Part shown: positions 55,501-64,000 of the stretch, in pieces
How positions within the stretch are numbered: the first letter of the stretch is position 1
Layout of the letters: every line of letters begins with the position of its first letter
Origin: Fagopyrum homotropicum
Taxonomy: Eukaryota > Streptophyta > Magnoliopsida > Caryophyllales > Polygonaceae
Assembly (NCBI GenBank): GCA_033239125.1
Contig: BSWB01000002.1
Span: forward strand, 82,952,560 to 83,016,559
Direction of reading: 5' to 3'
Length of the DNA: 64,000 bases
The notes under the pieces: generated by a model
Told to the model about the DNA's origin: nothing
Databases searched by the model: none
Seen by the model: the letters and a program-made list of their open reading frames with translations, nothing else
Program-made: the position numbers and the translations under genes

Positions 55501-57072
55501 ATATAATGTAGGTTGACATGAATCCAAAACTTTGGAAGACTCGTCAAGACTCCTTGAAGCTTTATCAACCACTAAGGCACTCTCTGGAGAAACCACGGGC
55601 AAAATCACGGCCTCTGGCATAACCACGGTCATGGAACTTGCTAAGCTAGAACTTTTGAGCATTCTAGAGAGTTCCACGGGAGAAATCACGGCTGTGGTTC
55701 TGGGTGACAGACCGTGATTCTTAGAGTGATTCAGCATACTTTCGTGCACTTCAAATTCAGCATTTGTCTCCTTTTCCAATGCATCCAAGGCCTTGATTTC
55801 TTCATTGCAATCATCTTCAAACCCTTCCTCCATCAAACTTAAGCTAAGAACCTTCTCCAAGGGGTCCTTGATCAAAATCGAGCTCACAACTTCTCTACAT
55901 TCCTCTTGCTCGACAATGTTGAACACATCTTCACCAAGGGCTGGCCCCTTCATCATTGTGGATAATTTGAACTTGATGGTCTCTTCTCCAATGTTGAAGG
56001 AGAGAATTCCATTTTTGCAATCCACCAAGCATCCCGATGTAGCCAAGAAAGGTCTCCCCAAGATGATAGGAACCGGATAGTCCGCCGGGATGTCCAAAAC
56101 AACGAAGTCTATGGGTGCATAGAACTTTCCTAGTTGCACCGGTATGTCTTCCAAGATTCCCACGGGATGGGTTATCGAACGGTCCGCCATGTAAAGGGTC
56201 ATCTTGACCGGCTTTGGCTCTCCTAGCCCAACCTTGTTGCAAAGCGCAAGCGGTATGATCCTTACACTTGCCCCAAGATCACAAATAGCCTCATACTTCA
56301 CTTCTCCCACTCCAATTGGAACACAAAAAGATCCCGGATCTCTTATCTTAGGAGGCATCTCCTCGTTCATGGTTTGGATCAATTCCGAGGACATCTTTGT
56401 CATCCTTACTTCTCCATACTCCTCCAACTTCCTTTTGTTGGAGAGTATTTCCTTCAAGAACTTGCCATATGCCGGCATACCTAGAATAGCATCCATGAAC
56501 GGAATATTAATATGCAATTTAGACATAAGTTCAAGGAATTTACTGAAGTGTTTGTCCAAGCGAGCTCTTACTCGTGATTGTGGGAATGGTAGTTGTGGCT
56601 TGTATGGAGGTGGTGCCACATATGTTGGCTCATCATCTTTGCTCTTTCCTCCATCTGCTTGCAATGGCTCTTCTTCTATCACCACTTGCTTTTCTTTATC
56701 ATTTCCCTTAGGTAAGGGATCCTTCATGCTCAGCCCATTCCTTGTTGTGATGGCCAACACTTGGCCTCTTGGGTTATCTTCGGTTCTTCTGGGAAGCTTT
56801 CCTGGATCTCTATGAGCTTCACCCGCCTTTTGAAACACTTGTGCTTCCAACACCTTTTGAGCTTTAGAAATGGAAGTCACCGTGCTCTCAAGACCACTCA
56901 ACCTTCCAAGCAATTGCTCAAACATCATCTCGGTTCTATCTTTTGGAGGTTGAGTAAATCCGGGTGGAGGTTCTTGTGAAGCTTTAGGTGGTGGAGTTGC
57001 GCTTGTGGAAGCGGGAAGATTCAAGGCTCCATCCGGGTTAGAATAGGAAAACCCAGGATGGTTGTGGTTAGG
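52564..57072 (-). pseudogene. pol: pol of element K (protease, RT, RNase H, integrase), two stops
   Basis: Same frame as the gag at 58801-59856. Coiled coil and NPRGQVLAITTRNG mark the gag border. Protease CDLGAS (DNA 56266-56280). The linker with CCACGG words is at about 55590-55720. RT: CIDYRKLN, FMDDFSIYG (catalytic pair at 54721-54726). A TAA at 54634-54636 interrupts RT. RNase H: DVSDVAVRAVLG, YTDHAAIRYLL, ADHFSRL. Integrase: HCHS..HASSHKT and CDAC zinc site, then D397, D456 and E492 of the 601-residue piece, exactly 35 residues between the last two. TAA at 52807-52809 near the end; natural stop at 52564. All catalytic residues are present. Confidence 0.9.
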
Positions 57073-58795
57073 TGTTCGCCACTTAGCGTGCGTGCAAATA
57101 AGCTTTAATTATAAAACTAGAAATCAAGCAAGCGAACCCGCAGTGTACGGATCGATATAGTTAAGCAAGAAGTCCAGAGTATCGAACACAGGGATTTGGG
57201 GGGGAACAAATTCAATTGTAGATTATCAAGCGAGTAAATGTAAAAGCTTTTCGAACTATTGGGAAAACAAAAATCCTAAAGATCCGGGAATCCAGCTGTG
57301 GCAATCGATTCAAGATATACTAAAGATATAAGGACAGAGTTAAGGTATGCAAAGGTATATGAATGTAAGGTAATCGTACGGTGAAGTTCCAAAAACCTTA
57401 TATGACTCACCTACAAGACACTCTCTATAAAGGTTCTTGAGGCTTCAATATAGAAAGGTTCTAAGGGTAAGAATTAACATCAAATACCCAAACTTGTAAT
57501 CTAAGGATCAAGACTAACTAAACCGATTAAGATTGTGACACTCACAATCGAGGTAGAGATTGTTGAGGCTTCACTACCACCTAAAAATGGCAAGCCAAGA
57601 CTAAGTTAAAGCAAATCTTTAACTTTGTATTAAAGTAAAAGCAAGTTCGTAAACTAACACAAAATTACGGGTAGTTCTTGAGTTCCACGGCCGTGGAAAC
57701 TCAAGAACAGACCATGGTTTAAGGTTGTCGGCGGTTCTCTCTAACTCTCAGGGTCCAATCTGTTTACGATCGATCTATCATCATCTAAGCCACAACTATC
57801 AACCCTTCACCTTAGAATTGCTAAAGGGTTTTAGCCAACAATAGTCATATTGATATCAAATTCAAGGTTTAAAAGAATGAAAGATGAAAACTTCCGAAAA
57901 TCTTCAATAACTTTCAAGTCAATCTCAAATCCACAAATCAAGAACAATAACGTCAATAGATTCGGAATAATGCAAACAATCACAATCGTAGATAAGAATG
58001 AAGAACGGGATATCAATCCGTCTTCTAAATCAAACCTAAAGATAAACGTAACCTTCTTGCGAACAATCTTCCAAATCTTCGATCTTCCGTCAATCCGGAA
58101 ATCTCAATAGCAAATCGTGAAATCTCAATCACAATCTCCGCAAGATGTGAAATTAGGGCAATTCCAAGCGTAAGCGGGAAATGCGTCTAAGCGTAAGCGA
58201 AGGTCTAAGCAGAGGTGACGGAATTTCTCCTTGTCCGTCCTTTTATAGTGTAAGATAAAATATAAGCCCGGCCCAATTGCGTAGAAGATCGTGGCTTAAA
58301 GTGTGGCGAAAAAGATCGCCAAGATCACGGTCGTGGAAGGGTTCCACGACCGTAATTTAGAGCGTGGAAAGTGTCACGGTTTGACACAAGTCTTCCACGG
58401 CCGTAGAAGTTACTGGAATGAACCACGCTTCCCTTGCCAAGGTTCCACGGCCGTGGACTTGAACGTGGAATGTAGTACGGCCGTATTTTAGAGCGTGGTT
58501 TAGGGCTAGAACGTGATTCTTCCTTTCCTCGTGCTATTCTTCAAGTTAGCACATCCTTAGCTCCTAGGAATATCCTCAATTCATGGACATGCTCAATCAA
58601 ACGCCATCCTTGCTCAATTCCGTTCGGAAATAGCTCTTAATTGCCTACAATCAACATAAAGCTTGTGTAGATCTCCATATCGACAATATAGACAAACTAG
58701 CTCACAATTGAATCAGTGCTTAATCAATGACTACCAAAATGGATGAAATACACTTAGAAAACGTGCCTAAAATATCACAATATTTCATGCTAACA
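57073..58795 (-). mobile_element. Solo LTR of the element A family with perfect TSD TTAGG
   Basis: 1723 bp, TGTTCGCC...GCTAACA on the plus strand, the reverse of 3141-4827. TTAGG lies on both sides (57068-57072, 58796-58800). It splits the gag of K; removing it with one TSD restores an uninterrupted frame. CCACGGCCGTGG at 57685-57696 is inside a 35-nt near-perfect hairpin (57674-57708, arms GTTCTTGAG/CTCAAGAAC); a second copy is at 58445-58456, in a cluster from 58320 to 58510. Confidence 0.95.
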
Positions 58796-58800
58796 TTAGG

Positions 58801-59856
58801 CCGGTAATTGTTGCAATGCCGGTTGTTGTTGAAGTTCCTTGGGCCTTGATAGTTGTAGTTTCCCCTTCCCATATAGTTCACATCTTCCTCCTTGGAAGAC
58901 AAGTTTGCTTGCACTTGCACTTGACGGCTTGCTTGACTCTTCAAAGTTGTAGCACACAACTCCCTCAAAGACTTAAGCTCATTGTTGTTTGCATCAAGCT
59001 TGAAATTGCTCATGGTGACTTCACTCACCTCATATGCTCCCGCTTTCCTCCCATCACTCTTCCTATGGGAGTACTTTTCAATCACCAAAGCTTGTTTCTC
59101 TACAAATTCCCAAGCTTCATCCACATTCTTTTCCATGAGAGTCCCACCGGAAAGAGATTGAAGCTTCAATTGGCTATCTTCATCAAGTCCCTTGAAGTAG
59201 ACTCCAAAAGTACTCACACGCCCTAGTGGAATCGATTGGTACCAAGCCAAGGCTTTATCCTTAAGTGAGAAGGAAAAAGCCCTAAGCTTATGGTTGTTGT
59301 TCTCCAACCTAGGCGTCCTTAGAGTCTCCATCAATATCTCGTAGTTCATCAAGTGTTGATGAGGGGACTCTCCTTCCATCCCTCCAAATTGATTATGCCG
59401 GATCATTTGTAGAACTTGAGGGCGGAGCTCATAATCATGGGCTGCGGGATCTCCTAAGTTCACACCCGGACGGTGCACTCTTTGAGCCGGATCCATATGT
59501 TGCCCTAACGTTTGTGGCTCCTCAATCATTATTGGCTCAAACCGAATATTAACCGCCGGGTGCGGTTGTGGTGGTGGTGGAGGGGGGTGTTGACGATTAA
59601 GCACTATTTGCACAAGAGCTTGCCTAATCTCTTCAATCTCCCTCCTAGTTGCTTCTTGCCTCTCATTGGCAAGTCTCCTTTCATTCTCCAAGAGCTCATC
59701 TCTTAACCTAATTTGCTCTAAAGCCTCATCCAACTCAACTTGAAGATCTCTTGCGGCCATCTCCTTCTTCATCTTAATGCTCTTAAATCTAGCCTTAAGG
59801 GTTTTCTCCGGTTCGGGATCGAATAGAGCTAAATCCTTGCCACGAGATCTTCGCAT
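58801..59856 (-). CDS. gag: gag of element K, interrupted by solo LTR
   Basis: ATG 59856 (MRRSRGKDLALFDPEPEKT), chosen because it aligns with the starts in E and J; the frame is open back to 59904 in the leader. A coiled coil (residues about 30-85), Pro/His-rich linker, EEPQTLGQHM, then the capsid domain. The latter has an in-frame gap: WYQSIPLGRVSTFG is followed directly by VYFKGLDED, whereas J has about 60 residues between these points. The Asn-rich tail (NYQGPRNFNNN) is cut by the solo LTR and continues at 57072. No zinc knuckle. Confidence 0.85.
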
Positions 59857-59973
59857 ACACCTAAAGAATGGGAGACGTCCTGAAAATGCAAAGACACAAA
59901 CCAAACAAGATCAAAAGCAACAAGAAAGACCTACACTATAAACAATCACAAAAATGACTCAATCTAGACCTAG

Positions 59974-59991
59974 TCCCCGGCAACGGCGCCA
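59974..59991 (-). promoter_or_regulatory. Primer binding site, exact tRNA-Asp complement (element K)
   Basis: The plus strand reads TCCCCGGCAACGGCGCCA, identical to the 3' end of plant tRNA-Asp(GTC) including CCA; the minus strand is therefore its complement. It lies six bases inside the 5' LTR. Confidence 0.95.
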
Positions 59992-59997
59992 AAAACT

Positions 59998-61815
59998 TGT
60001 TACGCTAAGATTGTGACACGCAAAAGTCTTAAATTTATAACTCGATATATTTTTCCTAACTCCTAGCGAACCCACAGTGTATGGGTCGTTTTGTAGTAAG
60101 GATAGTATTCCGAGGCCGAACACAAAGACTAAGGTGAAATTGAATCAAATAGTGACTAAAGATAGTGTTGATCTAGGCTAAGAAAAGATAAAGGAATAAA
60201 GAAATGAAAATCTCAATGTTTTTTGATTGGTTTTATGGCGATCAATCAAGGATAACAAATCATGCAAGAATTAACAAACTACTAAGCTACCAACACAAAT
60301 AGGCAACACAAACACGAGATAGGTAATCAAAGAAAGAAAAATGGATTCTAGGGGTTAGGAGTTCCGGTTATGGCATTGGACTCAAGCTTCTAATCATTCC
60401 TTGGATCAACTATAGTATATTGGTAAATGGTGTTTCTCAAATGCAACCAATCACCGGGTAGGTCTCATGATCCACTAATCCCGCAACTAAGGTCCTATCA
60501 CCAGGTAAGTCTCTAGGAGCCTAGGGTTGGGAAATCTACACAAACCGGATTGCTATCTAGGGATGTAACCTCTCCTTACCGGGTAAGTCTCGGGAAGGCA
60601 AGTCCTAAACATCAATCCTAGCAAACTCCATCCAATAATGGCTTATGAGGCTCACTACTACCTAGAGTTCATCATCTATGGTACTTAAGATCGGAAATCA
60701 CCGGGTAGGTCTCTTCCCTCACTTACATTTCTAGCATTAGGTCACCCTAGGCTAGATTAAGCTTCATAAACACTAGGGTTTCAACAATATAACATCCTAG
60801 CATGTAGGTTTATAATTTAAAGATCAATAGAAGCAAATCACGGTCAGTTCCTAAGAACCACGGCCGTGGTCTGGCTAGAACAGACCGTGATTTCTAACAG
60901 CACTCAAGTACGAGCAAGTAAATCATCCATCGATTCATTTAAGTCTATTCTATCATAGTCCAAGCCATAACCATCATTCCCTTACCTTAGAATCACATCT
61001 ATTTAGCCAACAACATGCATCATAACAATCAAACTCAACAAGCATACATTCATGGCTTCCATTAGCAAGAGTATGAAATGAAAGAGAAACGAAACAAGTA
61101 GGATAAGAAAACCAAGCTAAATTAAAGTCAAGAAGGACTTACAACCCTTTAAAGGAAGGTTTGAATCGTTTCTTACAACCCTAGCAATTGTCTTCAACAA
61201 AACTTACTCAAAACCACTCAAAAACTATGAAAACTATCAAACTAGTGTACTTCTTCTTTATCTCCAAATGAGAGTGTTCCTTCTCCTCCAAGAGTAGATC
61301 CAATCCAATGGTGAGAGTGTGGAAGAGAATGGAATGATGGGGTCTGCCCTCAACAGCTTGCTGGACCACCTCTTATACATCAACAAGGGCAAGGGTCGGT
61401 TATGGAGATCGTGGGACAACTGTCACAGCTGTGCAGGGAGAACCACGGCCTATTTCAATGCCTGTGGAAGTCCCAGTGGCAGTGGTTTTGGTAATTCAGA
61501 CTTCTAAGGATCATCAAGCCACGAGTTGGTGCAAGGCATGCACCAACAAGGTCCCAAGTGTTCTCCTTTTCTCCTAACTTTCTTCCCAATTGGTCCGGAA
61601 GTGTGTCATCACGAGGAACGATCCTCGAATGTATCGATTAAGCTCCAAAAGCTCCCAAAATACCTACAAAACATGCAAAAGTCCGTGTAGACGTCTATCT
61701 CGACAACATACATGAATTAAGTGAAGATCGTCTCGAACTAGTGCAAACCATGCATGAATGAGCGGAAAAACTATCTAAATGAGTGCCTAAACTAACGTCA
61801 TAAATTGTGTTATCA
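59998..61815 (-). repeat. 5' LTR of element K (1818 bp)
   Basis: Partner of 49058-50875, same length. CCACGGCCGTGG at 60858-60869. The U3 tag (61440-61495) has lost one arm relative to the 3' LTR (GGCAGTGG for GGCCGTGG). Confidence 0.95.
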
Positions 61816-62776
61816 ATGCATGCCAAAGAACAAGGAACTTATCTAGAAGGAACGAGATGCCACTCAATAACATCCAGGAGGTTGAAATTTTTGATGTGTG
61901 GGGGGTTGATTTCATGGGACCTTTCCCGTCATCCGCAGGAAACCTCTACATTCTCTTAGCTCTTGACTACGTCTCTAGATGGGTGGAAGCCATTGCCTCT
62001 CCCACTAATGACGCCATGGTGATTGTGAAGTTCTTCAATCGGACTATCTTCCCACTATTTGGGACACCACGCATCATCATCAGCGATGAGGGACACATTT
62101 TGTCAACCGGAAGTTTAAAGCACTTCTATCAAAGTATGGGGTAACCCACAAGGAAGCAACTTCTTATCATCCTCAAACTAGTGGACATTTCAAGATCTCG
62201 AATAGAGAAATCAAAGCAATCTTGGAGAAGACCATCTCTAGAACGAGGAAGGATTGGTCCATGAAGTTAGACGACGCTCTTTGGGCTTACAGGACCGCAT
62301 TCAAGACTCCCATTGGTACAACCCCTTATAGTTTGGTATATGGGAAGTCTTGCAATCTGGCCGTTGAGTCAGAACACAAAGCGTATTGGGCAATCAAATG
62401 GTTGAATTTCGATATCAAAGAAGCCGGTGAGAAGCGGCTATTAGACATCAACGAGCTGGAAGAGCTGCGTTTAAACGCTTATGAGAATGCAAAGATCTAT
62501 AAGGAAAGGACAAAGAAATGGCATGACAAGCGTATCATCCCTAAGGAGTTCAAAGAAGGAGATTTAGTTCTACTCTTCAACTCCCGCCTTCGCCTCTTTC
62601 CAGGTAAGTTGAAATCTAGATGGACAGGACCTTACGTTGTGAAACATGTTTTTCCTTATGGTGCAGTTGAAATCTAGGGAGAAACAAGTGGAAGCTTCAA
62701 GGTCAATGGTCATAGACTTAAGAAATACCAACCGGAAGTCCAGATTGAGGAGATTGCACCGCTATACATTGTTTAG
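61816..62776 (+). pseudogene. pol: Integrase remainder of element J
   Basis: Continues the zinc site after element K (CQRT), then the core: D in VWGVDFMGPFP, D in IIISDEG, a one-base deletion near 62090 that shifts the frame. At the third catalytic position Lys (AAG 62192-62194) replaces Glu in the SGHFKISNREI segment. It ends with the LFPGKLKSRWTGPYVV domain, a premature TAG at 62675-62677 and the natural TAG at 62774-62776. Confidence 0.85.
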
Positions 62777-63608
62777 GAATGCCGTACGGTCCAGCTAGCG
62801 ACCTAAAATCAAGCGCTTCTTGGGACGCAACCCAAAGTATTGCTTTCTTTTCCCTTTTTCTAGTCTAGCTTTAGATAGTTTGCTTTTGCTTTGCTTTGCT
62901 TTGTTTTTGGCGTCCTAGACAGAAACCATGTACTTTCTAAGGAAGGATTACAACCCAAGAGCAACACTGGGAGGACAGAAGTTCGAGAAATTGAGAAGAC
63001 GGAGTTTGACTGAGACACATCTCGGTTGCAGTCACAGCACCTCGACCGAGATGATTCTTGAGCAACCGAGGCGACTAGGGCTGACAACGATCCACCTCGG
63101 TCCAGACACCTCGGTCCAGTCGGGACCATCTCGACCGAGGTGACAGTAGAATCGGCGAGGGGTATAAAAGGGGAACAATTTCTCTCTCTTTCCCTCCCAT
63201 CCCTCTCTCGACCACGGCACCCAAATCACCTCGCTTCCCCGTTTCTCAATCGTTTTCTACGATTCTTGCTCCGATCTCGCGAGGAAAGGCTAGAGGAACA
63301 TATTGCAAGTGAGAATCTGCAACAAAAATGCCTCCAATCGACCGAATCTGGGCAATTAAATCGAAAACCCTAAATTTCTTCTTCTTACTGTTTTCGGACA
63401 TAATTAGCTTTGGTTGCCAGTAATTTGTGTCGAAAAAGTCTTAAGTACCCCTTAGGAACAACTGGTAGTGAAATTGGGGGAAAAGAACTGGAATTCAGAG
63501 AGTTGAAATCGAACAGCGATCTACCTCGGTCCAGTCGACCTGCGCCTCGGCCGAGGCGATTCTTGAAATTTGTCAGAGCAACCGAGGTGACCTGTCAAAG
63601 AGAGAAAA
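62777..63608 (+). other. Element J: spacer between integrase and ORF3 with tags
   Basis: Starts with the shared post-integrase block (AAGCGCTTCTTGGGACGCAA, about 62812). It carries CCTCGG-type words at 63018-63142 and the perfect 16-bp palindrome CGCCTCGGCCGAGGCG at 63543-63558, 50 bp before the ORF3 start. GGGTATAAAAGGGG near 63160 looks like a TATA box and could drive ORF3 separately (inference). Confidence 0.6.
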
Positions 63609-64000
63609 ATGAGTTCCATATCTGATCGTCAGATAGTTCTGAGGGACATATCCTCATCTTCTTCTTCTTCCCGACCTTCTATTCCGGTGATCCACGAGCG
63701 TCACCAGGCTGACTTTGACCGTATATGCGCACGTCCCGTGATTGCACCGCGTTTTTTAGATATTTATGCTTTTGATTGCCTCCACGTCGCTGATGATCTT
63801 AGGAGGATGGTTTCTATGGTGGGGCTGGAGCAGTTCATGGAGATTAGAGCTCCAGCCTACCTCGAGCCTACATTAGAGTTTGTGAGTTCTGTTACTCACA
63901 TGCCTGAGGAGAGAACCATCAAGTACCGGTTGCTGAACCAGAACTACCTAGTTCCTATGGACCAGTGGAGAGACATTTTTGGCTTCCCGACCCCCACAGT
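63609..64000 (+). CDS. ORF3 of element J, N-terminal part (runs off the window)
   Basis: ATG 63609 (MSSISDRQIVLRDISSSSSS), open for 130 codons to the window end. After a Ser-rich start, RICARPVIAPRFLDIYAFDC corresponds to the region after RIAKR in element A ORF3, and the MPEERTIKYRLLNQNYLVPM segment is also shared (A: VDRTVSFRLMEKNYEFSIL). Family: Athila post-integrase ORF; function unknown. No signal peptide. This is the only ORF3 start in the window without a visible break. Confidence 0.7.
   Translation, partial: MSSISDRQIVLRDISSSSSSSRPSIPVIHERHQADFDRICARPVIAPRFLDIYAFDCLHVADDLRRMVSMVGLEQFMEIRAPAYLEPTLEFVSSVTHMPEERTIKYRLLNQNYLVPMDQWRDIFGFPTPT

Larger units (their letters stand above)
49058..61815 (-). 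mobile_element. Element K: complete Athila-like LTR retrotransposon, 12.76 kb
   Basis: Two LTRs of equal length (1818 bp; 49058-50875 and 59998-61815), an exact tRNA-Asp PBS, gag-pol, a 3' UTR with two hairpin-purine modules, and TSD ATGAA (49053-49057) / ATGCA (61816-61820), one mismatch. The LTRs differ at roughly 70 sites by eye count, about 4%. It inserted in the integrase gene of J; the J protein reads on at 61820 as CQRTRNLSRRNEMPLN. The gag of K contains a solo LTR (57073-58795). No ORF3 is present. Nearest to autonomy in this window, but it has two premature stops and a shortened capsid domain. Confidence 0.95.
44003..64000 (+). mobile_element. Element J: Athila-like, CCTCGG-tag family, split by element K
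   Basis: Parts: 5' LTR 44003-45762, PBS, gag, protease fused to integrase, then element K (49058-61815), integrase remainder to 62776, spacer, and ORF3 running off the window. RT and RNase H are absent. It inserted just downstream of the H primer site; TTGTC (43998-44002) is the left TSD candidate. Its 3' LTR is outside the window. Confidence 0.85.

Overview
This is plant nuclear DNA, most likely from a eudicot (inference), made almost entirely of nested and decayed Ty3/gypsy LTR retrotransposons. I see no host gene, tRNA, rRNA or CRISPR array. The evidence for a plant is: Athila/Tat-type elements with a tRNA-Asp primer site, a long gag-pol and an extra ORF after integrase; Del/Tekay-type chromoviruses with an initiator-Met primer site and a chromodomain; LTRs of 1.6-1.8 kb; and TG...CA ends with 5-bp target-site duplications (TSDs).

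Layout. 1-4827: 3' part of element A (+): post-integrase ORF3, long 3' UTR, 3' LTR. 4828-11620: element B (-), with truncated LTR, ORF3 and gag but no pol, split by a solo LTR at 6015-7852 (TSD AACCT). 11620-14196: 3' UTR and truncated LTR of element C (+). 14197-21182: degenerate Del-type element D1 (+). 21183-21565: integrase scrap. 21566-33235: element E (+), its gag split by the complete non-autonomous element N (-, 24351-30669, TSD TTGGT). 33236-33770: Del LTR/primer-site scrap and an (AT)n(GT)n tract. 33771-38048: internally deleted element G (-), same family as B. 38087-42326: very degenerate Del-type element D2 (+). 42327-44002: LTR and primer site of element H (+), interrupted by element J (+, 44003-49057 and 61816-64000). 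The integrase gene of J is split by the complete element K (-, 49058-61815, TSD ATGaA/ATGcA), and the gag of K is split by a solo LTR of the A family (57073-58795, TSD TTAGG). The right half is therefore a five-level nest: D2, H, J, K, solo LTR.

How the parts relate. K is the best preserved copy: two 1818-bp LTRs, an exact tRNA-Asp primer site and a gag-pol frame broken only by the solo LTR and two stop codons. It has no ORF3. J has ORF3 but lost reverse transcriptase and RNase H. N lacks gag-pol and carries unrecognised ORFs. B and G keep ORF3 but lost pol. Any mobility of N, B, G or J would need enzymes supplied by other copies.

Most unusual observations. (1) Each Athila-like family carries its own palindromic word: CCACGGCCGTGG, ATCGGCCGAT, CCTCGGYCGAGG or CCGC-AGGG-GCGG. 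The word is planted at equivalent positions: U3 upstream of TATA, U5, the protease-RT linker, and upstream of ORF3. The first three share a CGG-YCG core with arms that change in a complementary way, and homologous LTRs can carry different words. (2) Each family has two copies of a small hairpin (covarying stem, GGGA-like loop) just before an AAGTATGGGG purine tract, one after ORF3 and one at the 3' LTR. (3) Four ordered copies of GAGACTTACCCGGT recur in the LTRs of several families. All coordinates and comparisons were made by eye, without alignment software.
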